DNA of 7,138 nucleotides from PWQG01 sp051747985 (GCA_051747985.1 JBNJGU010000156.1:1-7138), one strand, 5' to 3'; positions 1-6,603 are shown, counted from the stretch's first letter. The notes: a model not told the origin generated them from the sequence alone. Program-made: numbers and translations.

Positions 1-671
1 AAGAACACCTTCATGCGCTCGCCATGTTTTTCACGGAAACGGTTGGTGGCGTCCTCGCCTTCCTGCAGCTGTTCACGGGATGGCATGAGCTGATCCCGGT
101 TGTGCAGGGCCCATGCGTAGTATTGGGTGTTGGCCAGTTCCACGAATTCCGCGCCCAGTTCGTGGGCCAGCTCCAGGAACGGGGTGACCTGGTGGATGTT
201 GTGACGATGCAGCACGAAGTTGAGCCCCAGCGGAATGCCCTGGGCGATGACCTCGCGGGTCATGGCCAGCTTGTGCGCGAAGCTGTCACTGCCGCCGAAA
301 CGCGCATTGGTTTCCTCATCGGCTCCCTGGAAACTGATCTGGATGTGGTTCAGTCCGGCGTCGCGGAACTGGCGCACTTTTTCGGCGGTCATTCCCAGTG
401 CGGAAGTGATCAGGTTGCAATAGAATCCCATCCGACCCGCTTCCTGCATCAGTTCCAGCAGATCCTGGCGCACCAGCGGTTCGCCGCCCGAGAAACCCAG
501 TTGCACGGCGCCCAGCTCGCGGGCCTGGCGCATGACCGACAGCCACTGTTCTGTACTCAGCTCCTGCTTGCGGGAGGCCGGCAGCTGCAGCGGGTTGGAA
601 CAGTAGGGACATTGCAGCGGGCAGGCATAGGTCAGCTCAGCCAGCAGCCACATGGGGATATTGTCGGTCAT
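1..671 (-). CDS. pqqE: PqqE, radical SAM PqqA peptide cyclase (C-terminal part beyond the left edge)
   Basis: This is the N-terminal 223 or so residues of the radical SAM enzyme that joins the Glu gamma-carbon to the Tyr ring of PqqA, the first committed step of PQQ synthesis in the cytosol. The frame is open from ATG at 671 to the window edge; family members are about 370-390 residues, so roughly 40% is missing, including the SPASM region with its auxiliary Fe-S clusters. The radical SAM motif CPLQCPYC is at residues 17-24 (Cys17, Cys21, Cys24), followed by SGGEP, which contacts S-adenosylmethionine. The start is supported by GAGGG (679-683) seven bases upstream. It lies 25 bases after pqqD, with which the enzyme acts as a pair: PqqD presents PqqA to PqqE. 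Identity is very secure; only the C-terminus is unseen. Confidence 0.96.
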   Translation of the reverse strand, partial: MTDNIPMWLLAELTYACPLQCPYCSNPLQLPASRKQELSTEQWLSVMRQARELGAVQLGFSGGEPLVRQDLLELMQEAGRMGFYCNLITSALGMTAEKVRQFRDAGLNHIQISFQGADEETNARFGGSDSFAHKLAMTREVIAQGIPLGLNFVLHRHNIHQVTPFLELAHELGAEFVELANTQYYAWALHNRDQLMPSREQLQEGEDATNRFREKHGERMKVF

Positions 672-696
672 GATTCGGCCCTCGAATTACCGTGGA

Positions 697-972
697 TCAG
701 GGCAATATCCGGATCCACTCCTGGCGTTGTGCTTCCTGCAGAAAATCCCTGACATCGTCCGGCAGGGTGGTGGCGTCGGGATAGGCCTGCTGCAGTTCCC
801 CGATCAATCCGGACACGGTACGTTCGGACTGGCAGCGGCTGAGAATCTCGTGTGCCGTATCGCTGAGCTTGACCAGCCCTTCCGGGTACAACAGTACATG
901 ACAGTTCTGCGCCGGTTCCCATTGCAACCGGTACCGGGGATTGAGCTGGATGCGCTGGTCGGTATCGCTCAT
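697..972 (-). CDS. pqqD: PqqD, PqqA-binding peptide chaperone
   Basis: The 91-residue protein matches PqqD in length and sequence. It has the RLQWEPAQ stretch near residue 15, HVLLYPEGLVKLSDTAHEIL in the middle, and a C-terminal helical part ending in EWIRILP. PqqD is the stand-alone prototype of the RiPP recognition element, a winged-helix-like fold that binds the PqqA precursor and delivers it to PqqE. Its ATG overlaps the TGA of pqqB (ATGA, 972-969), which suggests translational coupling; pqqE follows 25 bases later. In many bacteria pqqC sits between pqqB and pqqD, or pqqC and pqqD are fused. Here PqqD is free-standing, and nothing of PqqC precedes it. Confidence 0.96.
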   Translation of the reverse strand: MSDTDQRIQLNPRYRLQWEPAQNCHVLLYPEGLVKLSDTAHEILSRCQSERTVSGLIGELQQAYPDATTLPDDVRDFLQEAQRQEWIRILP

Positions 973-1883
973 AACTCGATGTCCATGCCGTCGTAGGCCA
1001 CCTCGATCCCTTCCTCGAACAGGGTCTGGCGCTGCCGGGAGTCCTCGTCCAGGATCGGATTGGTGTTGTTGATATGGATCAGGATCTTGCGCGGCCGGGT
1101 CATGGGGCGCAACACCTCGATCATGCCATGCTCACCCGATTGCGGCAGGTGTCCCATGTCCGCGGCCTTCTTCTCTCCCAGACCGACGCTGGCCATTTCA
1201 TCTTCCTGCCAGAATGTGCCATCCACCAGCAGACAGTCGGAGGATTGCATCAGCTCTCTGGTGGGTTCAGTGAGATTGCCCAGGCCGGGCGCGTAGAACA
1301 GTCGGCGACCGCTGCGCTCATCGGTGATCAACACACCGATATTGTCGCCGGTGTGCGGATCGTGGCGATGTGGTGAATAGGGCGGCGCTTTGCCGTCCAC
1401 CGGAATGGCCCGGAATTGCAGTCCCTTGATGCCCCTGATGCTGAAATCGCTGCCATCCAGAGGCACTGGGTTGTGCTTCAGGCCGCCGTTCCAGTGTGTC
1501 AGCATGGGAAACAGCGGGAATCCGGTGCTCAGGTCCTCATACACCATATCGCTGCAATAGACTTCGTGCGGACAACCCTCGCGCAGCATCAGCAGTCCGG
1601 TGGTGTGGTCGATCTGCGAGTCCATCAACAGGATGGCCCGGATGGCGGAGTCGCGTTCGCTGCGGGCCGGCTGCAGGGCCGGAAACTCGCTGATCTGGGT
1701 CAGGATATCGGGCGAGGCGTTGAACAGGACCCAGTTTTCACCGTCTCCCGAGATGGCAATGGAGGACTGGGTGCGGCGCGTGGCCCGGAGGGTGCCTTCA
1801 CGCAGACCCCGGCAGTTGCGACAGTTACAGTTCCACTGCGGAAACCCGCCACCGGCGGCGGCTCCCATGACATGCACATACAT
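969..1883 (-). CDS. pqqB: PqqB, metallo-beta-lactamase-fold hydroxylase of PQQ biosynthesis
   Basis: The 304-residue protein has the full length of PqqB and begins with the typical glycine-rich segment (GAAAGGGFPQWNC). The conserved cysteine metal-binding cluster CNCRNC is at residues 19-24. The metal-site region SQIDHTTG holds Asp92 and His93. A late HINNTNPIL motif is also typical of the family. PqqB has the metallo-beta-lactamase fold; published work on the family assigns it iron-dependent hydroxylation of the cross-linked Glu-Tyr intermediate before PqqC closes the rings. The start at 1883 has AGGAG (1889-1893) five bases upstream. It is the second gene of the operon, 156 bases after pqqA and four bases overlapped with pqqD. 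Confidence 0.97.
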   Translation of the reverse strand: MYVHVMGAAAGGGFPQWNCNCRNCRGLREGTLRATRRTQSSIAISGDGENWVLFNASPDILTQISEFPALQPARSERDSAIRAILLMDSQIDHTTGLLMLREGCPHEVYCSDMVYEDLSTGFPLFPMLTHWNGGLKHNPVPLDGSDFSIRGIKGLQFRAIPVDGKAPPYSPHRHDPHTGDNIGVLITDERSGRRLFYAPGLGNLTEPTRELMQSSDCLLVDGTFWQEDEMASVGLGEKKAADMGHLPQSGEHGMIEVLRPMTRPRKILIHINNTNPILDEDSRQRQTLFEEGIEVAYDGMDIEL

Positions 1884-1960
1884 GGCTGCTCCTCAGCGCG
1901 TTGCGGATGGTTCCTTTGTTGTTCTGGTTGCTACGGGCAGGAAAAGATGTTGCGAGGTAC

Positions 1961-1980
1961 CGATCACGGCAGGGTGATCG
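1961..1980 (-). repeat. second hairpin in the pqqA-pqqB leader
   Basis: A perfect seven-base inverted repeat, CGATCAC (1961-1967) and GTGATCG (1974-1980), is separated by a six-base loop. In the pqqA-pqqB transcript it would fold five bases after the larger hairpin at 1986-2028. No T run follows it directly, so it is not a standard terminator. It may slow 3' exonuclease decay of a pqqA-only transcript or shape readthrough to pqqB. Function is inferred. Confidence 0.5.
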
Positions 1981-1985
1981 TGGAT

Positions 1986-2028
1986 GCCGACAGGACGGGT
2001 TACCCAAGGGTGACCCGCCTCTGTCAGC
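1986..2028 (-). promoter_or_regulatory. large compound hairpin after pqqA (attenuator or RNA-stability element)
   Basis: Eleven bases after the pqqA stop codon the minus-strand RNA can form a long stem. The outer arms are GCTGACAG (2028-2021) and CTGTCGGC (1993-1986), eight pairs with one wobble. The inner arms are CGGGTCACCC and GGGTAACCCG (2017-2008 and 2005-1996) with one C-A mismatch. One bulged A and a G-C plus G-U step join the two parts. No uridine tract follows, so a simple rho-independent terminator is unlikely. The place fits an element that lets pqqA be expressed in excess over pqqB-E, as expected when the first gene encodes a consumed substrate and the others encode enzymes. The base pairing is seen; the role is inferred. 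Confidence 0.6.
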
Positions 2029-2039
2029 TGGCGTATCCG

Positions 2040-2111
2040 TTATACGCTTTTGAAATACATAGTGATTTCAAAACCCAGTCGGATATCCTGGTAAGACGGC
2101 TTGGTCCACAT
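2040..2111 (-). CDS. pqqA: PqqA, PQQ precursor peptide (23 residues)
   Basis: A 23-codon gene encodes the ribosomal precursor whose Glu and Tyr side chains become PQQ. It starts MWTKPSYQDIRLGFEITMY, the family pattern MWxKPxxxDxRLGFExTxY. The two residues that end up in the cofactor are Glu15 and Tyr19, with the required three-residue spacing, and the peptide ends in FKSV, close to the minimal length for the family. The ATG at 2111 has an eight-base Shine-Dalgarno match (GGAGGTGA) five bases upstream, which indicates strong translation. It is the first gene of the operon and lies 121 bases after the S9 peptidase gene. It is too short for most gene-length cut-offs. Confidence 0.96.
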   Translation of the reverse strand: MWTKPSYQDIRLGFEITMYFKSV

Positions 2112-2116
2112 GGCTA

Positions 2117-2124
2117 TCACCTCC
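2117..2124 (-). promoter_or_regulatory. near-perfect Shine-Dalgarno site of pqqA
   Basis: GGAGGTGA on the minus strand is fully complementary to the 3' end of bacterial 16S rRNA and is placed five bases before the pqqA ATG. It is the strongest ribosome binding site seen in the window and fixes the pqqA start. It fits the need for a high molar amount of the precursor peptide. Confidence 0.85.
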
Positions 2125-2185
2125 CCTTGCTTCATCAATGGTTTTCAGGATGTGTGCCGAATCACGCAGACCGGCAACATGATCG

Positions 2186-2213
2186 ACATTAGCACAGTAT
2201 TCGGCGCTTGCAA
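2186..2213 (-). promoter_or_regulatory. candidate sigma-70 promoter of the pqq operon
   Basis: On the minus strand, TTGCAA (2213-2208) and TAATGT (2191-2186) are 16 bases apart, with TG one base before the -10 element (extended -10 pattern TGCTAATGT). The -10 match is modest (three of six), so the call rests on the -35, the extended -10, the spacing and the position 75 bases before the pqqA ATG. No terminator separates the upstream peptidase gene from pqqA, so readthrough could add to expression. Confidence 0.4.
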
Positions 2214-2232
2214 AACTTTTGGGTGCGTCATA

Positions 2233-4188
2233 TCACCACAGCACTCGCCGGTAGAAGGCCAGTTCGCTCTCCAGTGCATGGATCTGGTTGACCGGCTGGC
2301 GGAAGCCGTGGCCTTCATTCTCGAACCGGATCAGGTCGCTGTCCGGGTTGCGGGCCTTGAGGCGGCCGAAGATCGCCTCGGCCTGGTTGGGCGGCACGAC
2401 CTTGTCCTCCGAGCCCTGCAGTAACAACACCGGCGCATTGATCCGGTCAATATGGTGAATCGGCGAACGCTCGCGGTAGACCGCTTCAGCCTCGGGCCAG
2501 GGACCGATCAACTGGTCCAGGTAGCGGGACTCGAACTTGTGGGTGTCGGCGGCCAGCAGGCTCAGGTCGCTGACGCCATAGTAGCTGGTGCCGGCGCTGA
2601 ACAGATCACTGTGCACCAGCGCCGCCAGCACCGCATAGCCACCGGCGCTGCCGCCCCGGATGACGATACGCTCCGGATCCACGGCGCCGCGATCGATGAG
2701 CGCCCGCACGCCATTGATGATGTCTTCCACATCGACCACGCCCCATTGTCCGTAGAGGGCATGGCGAAAGCGTCGTCCGAAACCGGTGCTGCCCCGGTGG
2801 TTGACGTCAAAGAAGGCGAAACCGCGGCTGGTCCAGTACTGGATGGCCGGATTATAGCCAGTGCGGGCGCAGCCGGTGGGGCCTCCGTGCACGGCCACGA
2901 TCAGCGGCGGGCGCTCGCCATCGGGCGCCTGACAGGCCGGGTTGCATGGTGTATAGAACACGCCGTGGGCCTGCTCTCCGTCACCGGTGGCGTAGTGGAT
3001 CGGCTCCCCGGTGGAGACGGCGTCGGCGGGCAGTCTGGCCTCGCTGTGGCAGCGCTTCAGTACCCGCGGTCCGGCCTTCGCTTCTTCCGGGTCCAGAGAC
3101 AGGATGGCGGGAGTGTCCTGCCGCTCCGCGACGATCGCCACGGCGCGGCCATCACGCCACAGTACCGACTCGATCTGTCCCTGCTGTGAAAGCAGTACCC
3201 GCTGTTGACCACTTTTCCGGTCGACCAGCACCAGATCGCTGAGTCCCTGGCGGATCACGGTGAGCAACAGGCGGTGCTCATCGATCACGGCCATCTGCCG
3301 GTTGCCGCCTTGCCAGGGCGGGCTGCAGCATTCCGCCTCCAGTGCCAGCACCTGCTCCGCCTCCGGCTTTTCCCCTTGCAGCGCGGCAGCGCTCACCCGC
3401 CACGGCGTCCACCAGTTGTCGCGATCCGACATCAGGTACAGATCACCATCCGGGGCAAACTGTGGCTGCACCAGGGCACTGTTTTCCTGCCCCTCCAGCG
3501 TCCGGAGCTGATGGGGGTGGCCATCTTCATCAAGGTCGGCAATATGCAGTGTGGTGCGATCCCAGGGCATGTCGGGGTGGTTCCAGCTGAGGAAAACCAG
3601 TGTGTTGCCATCCGGGGACAGGCAGGGTGCCGTGACGAAATCGCTGTCCTGAAACAGGAGTTGTCCTTCTCCGCCTTTCTGGAGATCGATGCTGACCAGG
3701 GTGTTGCGCACGTCATCGGGCGTCCGGTGATCCTCGCGCACGGCGATCAGGCGATGACGATTCCGGTCCAGCACGGGTTGCTCATACCGCAGCGCCGCCT
3801 GTGGCTCGGTGGCCGGCGTCAGCGGTTGCGGGGTACCGGTCCGGCCGGTGGCCGGGTCGAAGGGCTGGCGGTACAGCCGTTGGTCACTGAAGTGCACGTA
3901 GTACACGGTATCATCGCCCGCGGTACAGGGCAGGCCGCCGTATTCATGTACCCGGGAGCGCACGTTGAATCCGACGGGGGAGACGCGGTGAGCCCGATTC
4001 TCTGCATCCAGGTACATCAGTGCCAGGGCATTGCCTTCCTCCGGCTGGCTGAGGACGAACCAGAAGCCGTTCTCCGGGGCCGGTCGCAGATGGCTGATGG
4101 CCTCGCTGCGGCTGAAAACCCGGTCGGCATCCAGTGCCGGTTTCCAGTATCCGTGGGGCAGTGTGGCGGTCGCTGTCGGTGCGTTCAT
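2233..4188 (-). CDS. S9 family serine peptidase (prolyl oligopeptidase/acylaminoacyl-peptidase type, possibly PqqH-like)
   Basis: This 651-residue peptidase has an N-terminal seven-bladed-propeller-like region (about 20-390) and a C-terminal alpha/beta-hydrolase domain (about 400-651). The nucleophile is Ser514 in GGSAGGY, with Asp595 (GSEDKVVPP) and His627 (NEGHGF); their spacing of 81 and 32 residues is typical of clan SC family S9. HGGP at 434-437 would help form the oxyanion hole, and NHRGSTGFGRRF also fits the family. There is no signal peptide, so it should be cytosolic and act on short peptides. The reading frame is open far upstream, but the start is set at 4188: the ATG overlaps the TGA of the MFS gene, GGAGAGA precedes it, and the protein begins with normal family sequence there. 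The pqq operon follows in the same direction. Pseudomonas carries an S9 peptidase, PqqH, next to pqqE, so a part in PqqA processing is plausible but not shown. Confidence 0.93.
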   Translation of the reverse strand: MNAPTATATLPHGYWKPALDADRVFSRSEAISHLRPAPENGFWFVLSQPEEGNALALMYLDAENRAHRVSPVGFNVRSRVHEYGGLPCTAGDDTVYYVHFSDQRLYRQPFDPATGRTGTPQPLTPATEPQAALRYEQPVLDRNRHRLIAVREDHRTPDDVRNTLVSIDLQKGGEGQLLFQDSDFVTAPCLSPDGNTLVFLSWNHPDMPWDRTTLHIADLDEDGHPHQLRTLEGQENSALVQPQFAPDGDLYLMSDRDNWWTPWRVSAAALQGEKPEAEQVLALEAECCSPPWQGGNRQMAVIDEHRLLLTVIRQGLSDLVLVDRKSGQQRVLLSQQGQIESVLWRDGRAVAIVAERQDTPAILSLDPEEAKAGPRVLKRCHSEARLPADAVSTGEPIHYATGDGEQAHGVFYTPCNPACQAPDGERPPLIVAVHGGPTGCARTGYNPAIQYWTSRGFAFFDVNHRGSTGFGRRFRHALYGQWGVVDVEDIINGVRALIDRGAVDPERIVIRGGSAGGYAVLAALVHSDLFSAGTSYYGVSDLSLLAADTHKFESRYLDQLIGPWPEAEAVYRERSPIHHIDRINAPVLLLQGSEDKVVPPNQAEAIFGRLKARNPDSDLIRFENEGHGFRQPVNQIHALESELAFYRRVLW

Positions 4189-5597
4189 CGGGTCTCTCCG
4201 GTGGTCGTGTGCAGGGTGCCCCGGCCCAGTGACAGGACGATGCCCGGCAGGCACAGGCCGGCGGCCAGCAGAAAACTCCAGGTGATGGCCTGGTCCAGAT
4301 GGGGCAGTGTGTCCGGGCCGACCTCGGTGGCGCCCATGACCAGGGTCAGCATCAGGGCCACCAGTACCATGCTGGCGAGTTGCCCCAGCAACCGTGTCGT
4401 GGCCACGGCCGCCGAAGCGCTGCCGGCATGCTCCCGGCCCACCGAGCCCATGATGGCATTCACATTGGGGGACGAAAACAGGCTGAAGCCGACCCCTGTC
4501 AGTACCAGTGCAATGACGATGGTGGTGATGCGGCTGTCCGCTTCCAGCAGAGCCAGTGCCACCAGGCCGGCTGCCGTGATGGCCATGCCCGCCGACGCCA
4601 GACGACGGGGCTCGACATGATCCGACCAGCGTCCCATGCGTGGCGACAGCAACGCCATGGTGACGGGCTGCACCATGATCAACAGACCGGCCTGGAAAGC
4701 GGACAGTTCGCGCAGATATTGCAGGAACAGACTCATCAGCACGATGTTGGCGTAGGTGGCGCTGTACATGATCAGCGACGCGCCGCAGGAGAAGGTGAAG
4801 GTGCGATTGCTGAAGAACAGCCGTACGTCCCAGATCGGGTACGGGGCGCCCCGTGCGTGGTGCAGGAATGTCGCGAGCAAGAGTGCGCTGCCCGTCAGCA
4901 ACGCGCCGCCCCGCCAGGACGGTAACAGCGAGACGCCCAGGCAGAGCAGCAGGATGGTGCTGCTGTACAACAGGGCGCCGCGAAAATCGAATGGCGTGCG
5001 CTTGGCGGCCCGCCATTCCCCGTGGACGCGGGTAAGACCGGTGAACAGCACCACCAGGGCCAGCGGCACCTGCAGCAGAAAACTGTAGCGCCAGCCCAGC
5101 GTGTCGATGACGAAGCCGCCCAACAGCGGTCCGGCCGCCAGCCCCACGTAGACACTCGACACCACCAGACCGATCATGCGGCCGCGCTGGTGGGCCGGGA
5201 ACACGGAGGTGACTATGGCCATCTGGGTGGCGTACAGCATGGCCGCGCTGATGCCCTGTAGGAAGCGGCCGGCCAGCAGCATGCCGCCATTCACCGAAAG
5301 CGCGGCCAGTGTCGAGCTGGCGATGACCGCCGCCGTGCCGTACAGGAACACTTTCTTGCGCCCGGCCACATCCGCGATGCGACCGAAGATCAGCACGAAC
5401 ATGGCGCTGGCCATCAGGTAGGCCATGGGGATCCAGCTCAGGGTCACCGCATCCAGTTGCAGGTCGCCGGCAATGGCCGGAAGCGCCACGTTGGTGGCCG
5501 ACAGCATCAGTGGCGTGGTGAAGGCGTTGAGCAGCACCATCAGCAGGACTGCGCGTCGCAGGTCTGATGGTGTGCCGGCTGTGTCGGATTCGGTCAC
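4185..5597 (-). CDS. DHA2-type MFS transporter (14-helix drug:H+ antiporter family)
   Basis: The 470-residue inner-membrane protein has about 14 hydrophobic segments, starting near residue 16, and resembles the EmrB/QacA exporters. Motif A, GRIADVAGRKK, is at 72-82 between helices 2 and 3. The antiporter motif C, GLAAGPLLGG, is at 152-161. The family segment WIPMAYLMASAMF is near 55-67, and a second motif-A-like stretch GRWSDHVEPRR is at 322-332. Such proteins export small molecules in exchange for protons. The start is GTG at 5597; an in-frame stop lies a few codons upstream and GGAGA sits about 11 bases before it. The stop overlaps the start of the S9 peptidase gene (ATGA), so the two are made together. 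Substrate is unknown: a toxic compound, a peptide or PQQ itself are all open. Confidence 0.93.
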   Translation of the reverse strand: MTESDTAGTPSDLRRAVLLMVLLNAFTTPLMLSATNVALPAIAGDLQLDAVTLSWIPMAYLMASAMFVLIFGRIADVAGRKKVFLYGTAAVIASSTLAALSVNGGMLLAGRFLQGISAAMLYATQMAIVTSVFPAHQRGRMIGLVVSSVYVGLAAGPLLGGFVIDTLGWRYSFLLQVPLALVVLFTGLTRVHGEWRAAKRTPFDFRGALLYSSTILLLCLGVSLLPSWRGGALLTGSALLLATFLHHARGAPYPIWDVRLFFSNRTFTFSCGASLIMYSATYANIVLMSLFLQYLRELSAFQAGLLIMVQPVTMALLSPRMGRWSDHVEPRRLASAGMAITAAGLVALALLEADSRITTIVIALVLTGVGFSLFSSPNVNAIMGSVGREHAGSASAAVATTRLLGQLASMVLVALMLTLVMGATEVGPDTLPHLDQAITWSFLLAAGLCLPGIVLSLGRGTLHTTTGETR

Positions 5598-5635
5598 GGG
5601 GCTGCAGTCTCCGGTCAGCGGACATCAAACGGGCT

Positions 5636-5644
5636 ATGATAGCA
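5636..5644 (-). promoter_or_regulatory. candidate extended -10 promoter of the MFS-peptidase unit
   Basis: The minus strand reads TGCTATCAT, an extended -10 element with five of six matches to TATAAT, 38 bases before the GTG start of the transporter. No good -35 hexamer is seen 16-17 bases upstream, as is common with extended -10 promoters. It lies back to back with the promoter of the dehydrogenase gene. Confidence 0.4.
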
Positions 5645-5669
5645 GGCCACCGGCGCAGCTGTTATGGTT

Positions 5670-5683
5670 GCGGCGCCTGCCGC
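5670..5683 (+). repeat. small inverted repeat between the divergent promoters
   Basis: GCGGC (5670-5674) and GCCGC (5679-5683) form an inverted repeat with a four-base centre. It touches the -10 hexamer of the plus-strand promoter. CCGC and GCGG also flank that hexamer symmetrically. Such dyads can be operators, but in GC-rich DNA they also arise by chance. Confidence 0.25.
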
Positions 5684-5689
5684 TATAAT
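5684..5689 (+). promoter_or_regulatory. perfect -10 hexamer, candidate promoter of the dehydrogenase gene
   Basis: TATAAT occurs 39 bases before the ATG of the short-chain dehydrogenase gene, in an otherwise GC-rich spacer. The -35 region is weak: TTATGG at 5662-5667 is 16 bases upstream and matches poorly. An activator or a weak basal promoter would fit this. Confidence 0.5.
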
Positions 5690-5728
5690 GCGGTCATCGG
5701 TATGACAGCGGAACGAAGGGGAAACATC

Positions 5729-6523
5729 ATGCGGGTCAAGGGACGGAACATCGTGGTCACCGGCGCGGCCAGCGGCATCGGCAAGGCCCTGTGCGAGCGC
5801 TTCGCGGCCGAGGGGGCGGCGGCCATCGTGGCGGCCGACATCAATGAGGCTGGCGCACAACAGGTCGCCGCGCGGATCGGGGATCGTTGCCGCGCTCTGG
5901 CCGTGAAGACCGATGTGCGCCGTGAGGAAGAGGTGCGGGCCCTCGTCGAGCGGAGTCTCGATCATTGCGGACACATCGATCTGTTCTGTTCCAACGCCGG
6001 CATATTCATCCCCGGTGATGAGAGTGTGGCCAATGATGACTGGCAACGCATCTGGGACATCAACGTGATGGCCCACATTTACGCCTCGCGTGCGGTGCTG
6101 CCGCACATGCTCGAGCGCGGGGAAGGCTATCTGCTCAATACTGCCTCGGCCGCCGGTCTGCTCAGCCAGGTCGGTTCGGCCCCCTATGCGGTCACCAAGC
6201 ACGCGGCGGTGGGGTTTGCCGAGTGGATCTCGATGACCTACGGCAACCGTGGCATCCGTGTGTCGGTGCTGTGTCCGCAGGCCGTGCGCACCGAAATGAC
6301 CGCCAATACCCGGGGCGGTGGCGTGGCCGGGGTGGATGGCATGCTGGAGCCGGAACAGTTGGCGCAGACCGTGGTCGAGACCCTGGACGAAGAGCGCTTT
6401 CTGTGTCTGCCGCACCCGGAGGTGCTCACCTATATGCAGCGCAAGACCTCCGACTATGATCGCTGGCTGGGAGGCATGCGCCGGCTGAACGATCGGTTCG
6501 CGGACCAGTATGAGCGGTCCTGA
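5729..6523 (+). CDS. short-chain dehydrogenase/reductase (SDR), classical type
   Basis: The 264-residue protein is a classical SDR with a Rossmann fold. The cofactor motif TGAASGIG is at 11-18, Asp37 follows the second strand (AADI) and points to NAD(H) rather than NADP(H), and NAG is at 89-91. The catalytic residues are Ser140, Tyr153 and Lys157 (YAVTK). Members oxidise alcohols or reduce carbonyls; the substrate cannot be read from the sequence. The start at 5729 is preferred because AAGGGGA lies eight bases upstream; an in-frame ATG at 5702 would add nine residues before the family consensus and has no good ribosome site. It is transcribed away from the transporter gene, so a shared regulator is possible. 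slyD follows after 80 bases. Confidence 0.93.
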   Translation: MRVKGRNIVVTGAASGIGKALCERFAAEGAAAIVAADINEAGAQQVAARIGDRCRALAVKTDVRREEEVRALVERSLDHCGHIDLFCSNAGIFIPGDESVANDDWQRIWDINVMAHIYASRAVLPHMLERGEGYLLNTASAAGLLSQVGSAPYAVTKHAAVGFAEWISMTYGNRGIRVSVLCPQAVRTEMTANTRGGGVAGVDGMLEPEQLAQTVVETLDEERFLCLPHPEVLTYMQRKTSDYDRWLGGMRRLNDRFADQYERS

Positions 6524-6603
6524 CAATATCACCGGAGATGCCCTTTGGGTCAGGAAATGTTAGGGTGTGCCCCGCATAAAGCAATCAAGACAGGTAAACA
6601 CTT

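Noticed and set aside
24..752. Plus-strand open frame of 242 codons opposite pqqE.
   Set aside because: The minus strand encodes a PqqE with an intact radical SAM motif; the plus frame is its complement artefact.
1825..2007. Minus-strand frame of 60 codons between pqqA and pqqB, considered as a pqqC remnant or extra peptide.
   Set aside because: It runs through both hairpins, overlaps pqqB in another frame, lacks a good ribosome site and has no PqqC-like sequence.
1416..2192. Plus-strand open frame of 258 codons opposite pqqB and pqqA.
   Set aside because: It covers pqqB, the hairpin region and pqqA in antisense and has no coherent protein features.
3205..4620. Plus-strand open frame of 471 codons opposite the peptidase and transporter genes.
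   Set aside because: It is antisense to two well-supported genes, has no family-like motifs and crosses their junction; typical of GC-rich coding DNA.
4189..5628. The peptidase frame stays open far upstream, giving an apparent protein of 1131 residues.
   Set aside because: The upstream 480 codons overlap the MFS gene in another frame and give low-complexity Arg/Gly/His/Pro-rich sequence. The true start at 4188 has a ribosome site, an ATGA overlap and normal family sequence after it.
5615..6532. Minus-strand open frame of 305 codons opposite the dehydrogenase gene.
   Set aside because: It lies antisense to a clear SDR gene with all catalytic motifs and shows only His/Gly/Asp-rich composition without recognisable domains.
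6524..6603. Possible promoter or terminator in the gap between the dehydrogenase gene and slyD.
   Set aside because: CATAAA at 6575-6580 has no -35 partner at a suitable distance, and the short GC dyads lack a T run. Nothing could be supported.
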